DNA of 64,000 bases from Apiotrichum sp. Y4204 (taxonomy: Eukaryota > Basidiomycota > Tremellomycetes > Trichosporonales > Trichosporonaceae), in the NCBI GenBank assembly GCA_025531455.1, contig JAMYHL010000006.1, positions 310,001 through 374,000 on the forward strand, given 5' to 3'. Each line of letters opens with the position of its first letter. Position 1 is the stretch's first letter. Under the pieces are notes generated by a model. The model did not search any database and was not told the origin of the DNA. It worked only from the letters and a program-made list of their open reading frames with translations. The translations under genes were made by a program, and so were the position numbers. This document shows positions 22,013-31,564 of the stretch, piece by piece.

Positions 22013-23298
22013 TGGAGGCGATGGCGGGGTATTGACATGGAACGACGGCGGCCGGGTATGGGATTGCTATCCCCCACGGGACGTGTTGTGGGGGATGGAT
22101 GCGGTGGCGAGCGACCGGTGAAAGATGGGGGGGTGGGGGGAGAGGATATGGGAGATGGGAGAAGACAGAGATGGAGATGGGAGTGTGTTTGTGGGTGGAG
22201 GTGGTGGAGTCGAGTGTTGTTGTTGTTGACGGCGGGACTGGGAGGGAAGGCGAAAGCGCGGTATGTCTTGTGTTTGTGTTTCGTGCTTCTGTTGTCTTGG
22301 ATATTTTAGCAGACCAGACTGGGCAGTCCAGTGCATCCAGTGGCCAGAGTCATGAAAAAGTCAAAGTCCTAGGCGGGCAAGGGGAAAGGGACAGGGAAGT
22401 CGAGTGTGACTTTGGCGGACAGGAAAAAACACAGGATAAACACAAACAAAGTAAACAGGGGGGCGGGGTGTGAGGTGTTGACAAATACGCGTGCGGGGGG
22501 TGGGTGATGGAAAGAGCGAGATGTGGACAGTTGCGAGAGAGAGGAGAAATGGAAAGAGACAAGGTTGGGAGAGGAAAAGAGAGAGATGGGGGGTGGTGAC
22601 AAAGACAACAATGCCGGTGACAGAGCGAGTATTGATGGCGAAAGATGGCAGGGGATGATAAAAGGAGGGAAAAGGAGGGAAGGGAGTGGGAGGAGAGGGG
22701 AAGGAGGGGCAGGAGGGGCAGGAGGGAAGACGGAAATGACAGACAGAGCTTAGTGTACTTTTGGCCGCGTCCAGCCATCCCACCCCCAGCGCCCCAGCCA
22801 GCCAGGTCCAATGGCCCAGCCAGGGAGAGCCTTGGAGCCAGACCCCGCCCAGGCCCCACCCATACCATACACAAATGGATATCCGTATATCCTCAGGAAC
22901 TGCCGAGACAACATTACACTCTGTTTGTGAATTTGTGATGTTGATGATTGAGGACAAGGATTCTGCTCAGGAGACAAACAGAGATCTCGAATCCCCCTCG
23001 ACTGGTCTTGTCAAGAGTGTAAAACACACACACTCACACTCAGGCAATATCGACGCGATATCAACGTCTCTTTGGAATTCTACATGGTTAGCACAGAGAC
23101 AAACTGGCGCGTAACGCCTTCGCACAGACGGTGCGTTCAGGCGATACCACGTCCATGCGACACCCGTCCATGCGATACCACCTTGAGCCAACCTTCCTCT
23201 TACTAGTCGTCTTCGCCCACAATAGTCTGTACCAATAAACCCCACGACACGCAAGATCACCTGCCATCCATGTCATTCCAGATCGAGATACAAATACA
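22013..23298. other. Intergenic: Cdh1-like promoter and Yra1-like 3' end
   Basis: No gene supported. A strongly purine-rich plus strand (G/A runs, about 22510-22740) and a (CA)n-type patch at about 23019-23040 are present. The polypurine stretch produces long but meaningless open frames on the opposite strand. Confidence 0.45.
22510..22740. repeat. Polypurine (GA/GGA-rich) tract
   Basis: Plus strand is dominated by A and G over about 230 bp with reiterated GGAGGG, AGGGG and GAGAGA words. It lies upstream of the Cdh1-like gene. Confidence 0.7.
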
Positions 23299-24638
23299 CT
23301 ACTCCATAGCGACGTCCCCGGCCGGCGCGGCAGGCTGCATGAATCCGTCGAGCTCCTTGTCGAGGTCGTCGGCCGTCGCGGGTTTGGCCTTGGCCGGGCG
23401 GGGTGCGCGCGCAGGCTTGCCAGAGCCACTGCCATCAGCTTTGCATTTCTCTCGTCAACGTACCGGCCGCCACGGGCACCCCTGCTGTCCCTGTCCCTCT
23501 GCTCGCGGGGCTCGCGGCCCGCCGGCTGGCCGCGCGGCGCACCGATACGCGAGGAGAGGTCGCCGCCGCCGAGACGGTCCATGAGCGACTTCTCCTTCTT
23601 CGCGGGCGGCGGGCGCGGCGGCGCAATAAGCTTAATCGAGATGGTCTGACCTGCAGAGTCAGTGCTGAAACAAGTCATATAGCACCCACCCTTGGTCATC
23701 GCCCCGTCGAACTTGTTGAGTGCGAGCTTGGCCTGCTGCGCAGACGCGTACTCGACTATCGCGACGCCGGTCGAGCGGCCAGAGCGGTCATACTGGAGAT
23801 CTGGGGTCAGTGGAGTGGTCAAACGGCTGTGGGAAACCCTGTACAGCTGGTGACTCACGGTAAACACACGTCACGGGGCGCGAGATGAGCTCAGTCTGCA
23901 CGCTGTTCCACTTCTCCTATTCACGTCTGTGCGGCTGGTGGCTTCACGCCTGGCCAGCAGAGCACGGAGTCTCCCTGACACCACGTGACGCGACTCGGAG
24001 ACTCAGTCCTTGCTGGAGCACTTGCGGCCTGCGCTATGCGCACTGCCAGTCGGCTGGCTGTTCTTGCCTCTTGAAAGTATCTTGCAGTGCAAAATGGTGG
24101 GACGCAGGGATGGTTAGACGCTTACTCGGATAGTGGGGCCCTGGACGATGGTGCCCGCCTCTGAGAAGATGTTCTGAAGGTAAGTATGCAGCGTGGGGGA
24201 GCGACGGGTAACCGTGTCCGTTCAAGTACCAAAGTACCCACCTTGAGGTCGTCCACGGTGACTTCGTAGTGGAGGCCGGATACCTCGATGCGGGGGCTGG
24301 CGCTGACGAACGCGGACGCGCCCGGGGCGTCACGCCTCGGCGCGCGCTCACCCCGCTCACCGCGATCACCCCCACCCCGCCGCTCGGGGCCCGTGTACGC
24401 GTCATGCACCCACTTGTCCTCGGTCGAGCGCGGCGGCGGGCGCTGCGGTTAGTGATGAATGGAATTGGAGATGGCTCGCGTCGATTGGACAGGACGCGTC
24501 ACTCACGCCGTAGGGGACCGCGTCGCGCCTGTCCCTGCTCTGGCGCGGCTTGCGGTCCGCCCCGCCACCTCCGCCGCCGCCGCCAGAACGGGGCTTGCGC
24601 TTCGGGATGAGGTCCTCGAGGGGCCTGTCAATGTCCAT
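23299..24638 (-). CDS. YRA1: Yra1/ALYREF mRNA-export adaptor (RRM protein)
   Basis: TREX-complex RNA-binding adaptor that hands spliced mRNP to the Mex67/NXF1 receptor (family knowledge). Six exons (24638-24507, 24442-24242, 24173-24126, 23792-23690, 23650-23464, 23428-23299) give 266 residues. The N-terminus MDIDRPLEDLIPKRKP is the conserved UAP56/Sub2-binding motif, and an RG/Gly-rich segment follows. The RRM (about 93-165) reads RIEVSGLHYEVTVDDLK / NIFSEAGTIVQGPTIR / YDRSGRSTGVAIVEYASAQQ / KFDGAMTKGQTISIKLI. After an RG-rich spacer the C-terminal ADDLDKELDGFM repeats the Sub2-binding motif. Intron 3 is 333 nt, while most others are 35-70 nt, and holds a possible alternative exon (see findings). 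The start lies 405 bp from the divergent ORC4 start. Confidence 0.93.
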
Positions 24639-25043
24639 TGTGGTGTGATGTGTGATGGAGAGTGGAGAGGAGAGTGTCGAGGAATGATCGGACTTGATTG
24701 GGAAGAGACACATCGGACACACCACATGCGCGCATGTGGTTCGCGGTATGAACGCCGAACGCGGATCAACCAGTGTGCCTAATCAGTTTTGGCAGTAGGC
24801 ATGCCACTTGAGAGGTGTGTTTTGATTTATCATTCCAGATTAGGTGTGCGTGAGTGTGCCACTACCTGCTGGGACCCAAACAAAGCTCATTCCCATCCCG
24901 TGCTCTCCTCTCCTCTCCTCTGTGCTCGCTTCTCTTCTGTTTTCCTGCGCAACACAAATGGGCCATTTCCATTGCTTTTCATAAACCCTCATCCATCCCA
25001 GCCTCCTCTTCTCTCTTCCTCTCATCATCCATCCCCATCCATC
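24639..25043. promoter_or_regulatory. Divergent promoter of Yra1-like and ORC4 genes
   Basis: A 405-bp spacer between two start codons pointing away from each other, so it should drive both genes. The ORC4-proximal half is pyrimidine-rich on the plus strand (CTCCTCTCCTCT at about 24903), a common initiator context here. No TATA box is obvious. Confidence 0.6.
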
Positions 25044-27954
25044 ATGGAACCACCCCCGGGCACAGCCGCCAAACGCAAAGCCGACGAGCCCAACGGCGTG
25101 GGCGCAGTCGACCCGAACGCGCCAGCTCCCCCCGTGAAGCGCGGTCGCGGCCGTCCGCGCAAGCACCCCATCCCCGACGTGCCGCCGATCAAGCGGCCCC
25201 GCGGCCGCCCGCGCAAGGACGCTACCGCCGTCACTGTCAACCCCGCTGACCTCTCGACGCAGAAGCGGCCGCGCGGGCGGCCGCCAAAGGCTGCTGCCGA
25301 TGGTGACGCTGCGACTGCGACTCCCAAGCCCACTCCCAAGCCCAAGGCCGCACCAAAGACGCCAAAGACGCCAAAGACACCAAAGGAGACGACGACGACA
25401 AAGAACCCCGCCGAGCCCAAACCGCCCAAACCCAAGACTCCCAAAACCCTCAAAGACCCAAATGCACCGAAACGCCCGCGCGGACGGCCGCGAAAGACCG
25501 ACGAGACGACAGCGCGCCCGCCCGCACCGGCTCCGGTGCCGGCGCAGGCACAGGCGCCGCCCCCCATGCCTGCCCCCATGCCTGCGCCGCAAGCTGGGCC
25601 GAGTCATGCCGGGCCAAGTCATGCGGGACCAAGTATCCCTGGACCAAGTGGACCCCAAGCAATGGCACACCCTGTCGGCGCGCAGGCGCCACCGTCGAGG
25701 TCAGTAGCAAGTGAAGCAACAGCAGCAGAGGCAACGCCAACCAAGGCAGAGCCATCCAAGGCACAAGCAACGTCGTCGAGGCCAACCAGGGCTACCCGCA
25801 AGGTTACATCCAGAACTACGTCCAAGGATACGTCCAAGGCTACCCTCCCCAAGGATATCCTCACCCAGGGTACCCCCAACCCCACGCTCACCCCCACGCT
25901 CACCCACACGCTCACCCCCACCCCCACGCGCAATACGCTCACCAGGGGATCGGCGTCCACATCGCGGGCGCGCCCCGTGGCCCCCCTCCCCCGCGGCAAA
26001 ATCGCAGAGTCCCTGGCAGCGGCTTCAACGGCCAAGCCTAGGGGGTCGCCGACCGCGGCCCACCCGCTTCCCTCATTTGATGACGACGTGTTCGGAGACT
26101 CGCCCTCGGTGTCCATTTCCAGGGAGGCTTTCCGTTCTAACGAGGCGTTGCGGCGAGCGCGTGAAGCGCGAAACTTTACCTTTGAGGGGGATGTGCATTC
26201 ACCGAGAACGACGCGCAGTGGGAGGATCGTGGCGCCTGTGGACGAGTACGGGGCGGAGGTCGGGGAGGAGACGGAGGATACAGAGGAGGAAGGGGAGGAA
26301 GATGAGTACGGGGAGGAGGGGACTGAAGCTGAACCTGAGCATGAACCGGAAATGGAGGATGTAGAGGTTGTAGAAGGACCAAGCCTGAACCTGAGTGCCG
26401 CGCCATTACCGGCCAACGCGACGGCACGCCTTGTTCGCATCCTCGAGACGCTTACTGGTCGTGAACCTGAGCCGGCGCCGTTGGTGGATGAGGAGGGCAA
26501 CGAGGCTCTACAAGGCGTGCTGAGCTTGTTGCGTGGGACAGTGGAGCGCGGGGAGGGAAACAGCGCGCTTGTGACAGGCCCGCGCGGTGTGGGCAAGACG
26601 AGAGTGAGTGCGCGCTGCGCACTGCGTGCTCCTGGCATTGGTGTGCAGTTGGTATTAACGTGTGCCGTCTAACTCTCCAGACAGTGGAGCGAGCGCTGAG
26701 CCTCCTTCCGCCATCTGCCATTGTTGTACGGCTGAGCGGACATGCGCAGACGGACGACCGGCGGGCGATCCGCGAGATGGGGCGGCAGATTGCCCTCGCA
26801 GAAGGCAAGAGTGTAGACGAAGAAGACGACGACGACGTACCAGGCGATACGGACTTTGCGCCAACAACACTACCGAGCCATCTGCTCGCGCTTCTTACCG
26901 CGCCGTCGCCGCGCGCCATTATTGTTGTGATTGACGAATTCGACTTGTTTACGGAACACGCCCGCCAGGCGCTCCTGTACTGCCTCCTCGACGTCGTGCA
27001 GAGCGTGCAGACCGGTGCCGTGGAGCGGACGGGGCGGGGCATGGCGGTTATCGGCATTACTTCGCGGGTGGTGAGTCGAGGCGGTGCGGTTGGATGTCGT
27101 GCTCACAACCCAGGACACGCTGCTGCTTTTCGAGAAGCGTGTAAAGTCGCGCTTCTCACATCGCGTGTGGCGCGTGTCGTCGCCCCTCGCGCCCGGCGGC
27201 CCGGGATGGCGTGCTGTCCTCCGCGCCGCCCTCGTGCCATGGGACGACGACGAAGTTGCGCGCGAAAAGGACCGTGAGACGCGGACATGGATGGGTGACT
27301 GGGAGTTTGCGATAGATGTGAGTAAAGGGATCCGCAGGGGGAGGCGCACAGCGAGGCGCAGCACAGCACTGACCGCAGATGCTGCTGGACCACAAGAAAA
27401 TAGCGACGGCATTCGAGCGTCTCGCGGGTTTGACAACGGACGTGCGCCTCCTGTTCCGCCCTCTGATCCCCTCCCTTGCCGCGGTGGTTGCCCGCAAGCA
27501 AGATTTCCTCTCCGTCGGCGCCGTGCTCGCCACCATGTCGTCTCAGCTCGAGCTCTCAGGTTGGGGCACGGGCGTGAGCGGCGTCTCGAAACTGCGCGGC
27601 CTCCCGCAGCCGGCGCTCGGCGTCCTCATTGTCGCCAAACACCTGGCCTACGCCGGCCGCACAGACTTTACCCTCGCGCAGGTAGAGGACGAGTACCTCC
27701 GCTTTGCGCGCACGCGCCTCGTCGGCTCGGGGCGCGCGCGTTGGCCGCTCGAGCTCCTCCGCGCCGGATTCGACCAGTGCCGCGCCCTCGGCCTCCTCGC
27801 CGCTGCTGGCCCCGGATCGGCCGGGCGGCGTTTTGCAAAGTTCCGCGCGACGCTCGCCCCGCATGAGGTTGTCGCGTTTTTCCGCACAGAGGGCGCCACC
27901 ATCATGGGCCCCGAACTCGTCGGATGGGGCAAGCTCTCTGGCGGCCATGTCTGA
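25044..27954 (+). CDS. ORC4: Origin recognition complex subunit 4 with N-terminal AT-hooks
   Basis: AAA+ subunit of the origin recognition complex (nucleus). Four exons (25044-26603, 26681-27070, 27114-27317, 27379-27954) give 909 residues, about twice the usual ORC4. Residues 1-160 carry four AT-hooks with GRP cores (about 32-40, 50-58, 74-82, 143-151) among Lys/Pro-rich linkers; about 160-400 is low complexity and then acidic. The ORC4 ATPase begins near 470. Walker A is GPRGVGKT (512-519), Walker B IIVVIDEFDLF (about 599-609), sensor-1 region VIGITSRV, then DTLLLFEKRVKSRFSHR. The winged-helix end has LPQPALGVLIVAKHLAY, TDFTLAQVEDEYLRFA, LLRAGFDQCRALGLL and PHEVVAFFRTEG, all as in ORC4. The order hooks-then-ATPase matches fission yeast Orc4. 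The ATG at 25044 was chosen as the first in good context; the frame stays open upstream. Confidence 0.94.
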
Positions 27955-28851
27955 TCGGGATCGGGAATCTTGGCAACTTGGCAACTCTTGCACCGCCGCA
28001 CGCCTCCACGGCACCGATGTACCATATACCATAGCAATACGATTAGTGACGTGAATCCGATGGATTGTGTGGACTATGGAGCTGGGGATTTCGAGATGTG
28101 AATTGGTCTCGTTGTTTTCAGCGTAACGTCAAGTAAGCAATGGAGATGGGCCACCGTTGCCATGGATCCCAGTCCAATGCGCGATAATGTTTTTTGCACC
28201 CCTGGGAGCTCTATCCACGCCATCCCGCCGTTCCCCATCCCGCAGCACAGCTCTGCGCCAAGACCGCCATGAGACAAAATCCTACAGAGGGTAATCTAGA
28301 AGTACCTACAACCCGTGACCACGAGAATCAGGCAGTGCAGCGGGTGTGGATTCCAAGCTTCCATTCCGCGTGCCTGCGGTAATGTGGAGCAACGAACTGG
28401 ACGCTGAATACTGAACTATGGACCAGAAATGATCAGAGAATAGAGAAAGGAGAATGAGCACAAACCATCTGGCCTCCGACCTCCGACCTCCGATATGACA
28501 TCTGATATCATTATCTGGCACCACAGACAATAAGCTCTGTGGCTTGGGATTAGAACAGGGAATGGGAATGGGAATGGGAATCGGCGGGCGGGCGTTGTAC
28601 CGCCTCAGGAAATGGAGCTCCAAGATGACTTTGGTTGTCGAGTACCGAGAATGCCGGGTGACGACGAGAAGTAGAAGGGGATAACACTGGGCCGAGTATG
28701 CCGAGGAGCAGACCGGTTCCGACGCCCAGCACTTTGATGGTGCGCAGCAGATGATGTGAACTCGGTGGCGTAGGACTGACTCTGGCAGTTATGAACAGGA
28801 TATAAGAACAGAATCTTCCCGTCTTCTCTGTATCCCCCTCTCACATTCATA
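27955..28851. other. Intergenic between ORC4 and secreted lectin-like gene
   Basis: No gene supported. Two nearby patches of short direct repeats are seen: GACCTCC units at 28472-28492, and GGAATG units at 28559-28578. A CT-rich stretch just before 28852 fits the promoter of the next gene. Confidence 0.45.
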
Positions 28852-29888
28852 ATGCTCACCACCCTCCTCACCACCACCGCTCTAGTCCTCGCAGCGCTCA
28901 CAGCCGCTGCCCCCGCCCCGCAGGCTGAAACTGCCGCCGCCGCGCCGCTGCCCCCCGACCATCCCATCTGGTTCGGACGCCCTCTGTACTGGAACTACCA
29001 GCTGTCCAAGTGTATGCGTGCCGAGGGGGAGTGGGATGGTGCAAAGGTGTTTATGTGAGTCCGAGTAGCAGAGCGAGGGGGAGGGGGAGGTAGGCGGTGA
29101 AGAGGTGCAGAGTGGTGGGGGGCTCCATTGTGAACTCCGCTCTCTCTCCTCTCATCTTCCAGTAATCTTTCTCGCCTCGCTTCGCTCCTCCTCGCTCCGC
29201 TCCTCCTCGCTCTGCTTCGCTGACTCCAGCGCGCCCTGCATCGACGTGACGTACCCGCACACATGGGACGTCGGACCGTACGCTGGCCAGATCAAGCTCA
29301 ACAAGACTAACCTCTGCCTCGATGCTGGTGACTGTGAGTCGAGCGGGCGGGTGCGAGCGGAAGAGAGGAGCGAGAAGCAACAAAATATTAGCGAGTGAAC
29401 ACCGTGCAGAGTGCAGAGTGTGGAGTGCAGTGAGATGTTGCATGGCTCGCGAGCTCGGTCTTGCTCCGAGCGCCAAGTGATTCCTGGAATGAGTGGCGGA
29501 CGTGAACCGGCGATAACATTGTTCATCTCGATCTCGGTGCCTCTGTGGTTGCACCGCCGACACTCATCTCCATCCTGTATCTCCCTCATTGCCGCCACAC
29601 CCCTCCTTCCCACTGACAGCAGACGCCTCGCGCGCAAACGGCCGCAAGCTCACGGTACGCACGTGCACGACCTCGCCCACCCGCGCCCAGACGTGGTGGT
29701 ACCCCTCCCACCCCGAGAACCCGTGGCGGCGCATCGAGCTTGCCGGCGGTCCGTGTGAGGCGCGCACAAACATGTGTGCCGACCTCACGGACGGAAACCA
29801 GGAGAACGGCGCGATCCAGCTCTGGCAGTGCGCGCAGGGTAATCCCAACCAGGTGTGGGATCTCGGTCCCTGGTGCCGCCACTGCTGA
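28852..29888 (+). CDS. Secreted ricin-B-fold (beta-trefoil) lectin-like protein
   Basis: Probable secreted carbohydrate-binding protein; only the lectin-like fold is present, with no enzymatic chain. Three exons (28852-29054, 29230-29333, 29623-29888) give 190 residues. The signal peptide is MLTTLLTTTALVLAALTAAA. The mature part has WFGRPLYWNYQLSKCMRAEG, then PYAGQIKLNKTNLCLDAGD, then NGAIQLWQCAQGNPNQVWDL with the paired QxW motifs of beta-trefoil lectins, and ends in WCRHC. At least seven Cys suggest disulfides. The introns (175 and 289 nt) are long for this genome. The last acceptor is ambiguous (29623, or 29620 with one more residue). Intron 1 is filled with CGCTCCTCCT-like repeats. Similar small QxW proteins are common in basidiomycetes; the ligand cannot be told. 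Confidence 0.75.
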
Positions 29889-31564
29889 GCACGAGTGAGT
29901 ACCACTGCGGGCTGGGGCCATGAGGTCAGCAGGCACGCGGCCGGACGGGCGTCGCGTGTGTCGTCGCTGTCGCCCACTCCCACTCCACAAGGACAATGAT
30001 CAATGGACAATGGATTACCGTAGGGTATGTAGCTAGGACAGTGCGCCGCCGTATATCATCAATCGTCTTCTGTCTCTGTATACAGCGGCGGCCGATGTGA
30101 TGAAGTAATGTGTTAATGTGTTTTACATGCTGAGAGAGACGGTGACGATGGAACCATCTACGAACCTTGAGCGGAGCTGGGCTCATGGTGATGCCAGCCC
30201 ACCACGAACTCATGAGCGGGACACTTGCGCTTCAGAGTTGGGTGCCCGCGGTGCCGCAATGATCAATGGGACACACGCTCCCACTGTATCTACAATACAT
30301 CGGCAGCCGTCCGGCACACTCGGCAGTAGAGGTCAGCTGTCTCTGTGTTGATTGCAAGCAGTGCGCGGTGGACAAGGGAATGAGACAAGCGCAACGGCAT
30401 GTGATCGACGCAGCGACAGCGCAGTACACTCTTACATACTTCTCCATCTCTGCGCAATCGGGTCCATTCCGCTCTGCTTGCCGTGGTCATTCGACATCAA
30501 CGTCATCTCCGGGGTCATATCTCGTTAGCGGTTACGGATGATGGAGATGCGCGACGGGTGAGATTGAGGGTGCTGGTTGGATGACATGCAAGGGAGGATG
30601 TACGTACATGAGAAACGAGCTTTGAGAAGAGGGAGATAGCACGCCTCCTAGTAATGGGTTACATCCTGGCAGAGATATGCAGGATATCTATGACGCAAAT
30701 AGAGAGGGATATAGAGGAGGGACAGTGGCTGGGGGCGGGGGCCGGGGAGGGTCAATTAGAAGACAGGGCGCGGTTCTTAATGAGACAGCTAGCATGTTTA
30801 TTAGGAACGTTCTAATCAGCAAGATTACTCGTACCCAGGCACGTTCGCTTAGTGCGGGGACGGCTGTGCGGGGAAAGAGGAGCAAAAGCAGCAGGTGACA
30901 AGCAATGACAGGTGGGGGGGTGGGGGGTCGCAGAGCAGCAGCTCTTCACCACTTTGTCGCTCCTCATCATCATCATCTCCATCAACCACCTCTTACCATT
31001 CATCTCATCCCCCCACCGCGCAGTCACACTCTCATACACTCCACACCAAAAGCGACGCAGGCAGACGTCTAGAAACCCAACCCTCATTGCGCGGTTACTC
31101 GATTCGATTCGCGAAATTCAGCAATCTCGAGCAACGAGCAACATTTCCGATCTACATCATCCTCTCCCTGCAGTTGCTCCCACCGTATCCCGTCCTCTCC
31201 GGCTCCTCCGTGCGCTCGGCAGTAGACACGCACGTCTTGCTCTCCATGCATGCCTGAGCCCCGGGCAGCGGCATCGCAGTGCTATCGCTCTCGCCTCTGT
31301 TGCTCATTGCATCTAGCATCCAGCATTCAGCATTCCACCCCGCCTCCACCTCCATCTTCCCTGAGGGCCTCAGCTCGACGTCGTCAAGTCACCACATCTG
31401 ATCGCGGGCGTTCGTCCCCAGCTCTATAGCTGTCCGAGCTGTCCGACCGCGTTGTGGTGAGTATTCCCCTGATACTGCCGACTCCCCGATCGCGCCGCTC
31501 CATCACGCGCTAGCACCCACGGCCCCATTCCCCCGCCCCCGGCTGCCCACACAATACCCACACC
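29889..31564. other. Long region upstream of adenylyl cyclase
   Basis: No gene supported over 1.7 kb. The part next to the cyclase start (about 30950-31560) is rich in CATC/CTC words and short of ATGs in good context, so it may be a long 5' untranslated region, as reported for regulatory genes in related yeasts (inference). A G-rich tract lies near 30911-30929. Confidence 0.45.

Noticed and set aside
22361..22957. Long Pro/Ser/Leu-rich minus-strand frame
   Set aside because: It is the complement of a polypurine tract; the repeated composition explains both its length and its residue bias.
24840..26638. Long minus-strand frames opposite ORC4
   Set aside because: They mirror the low-complexity AT-hook and linker region; the plus frame joins to the ORC4 ATPase.
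28852..29888. Reading the QxW protein as a two-chain toxin
   Set aside because: Only a short beta-trefoil-like lectin segment is present; there is no catalytic chain, so no toxin call is justified.
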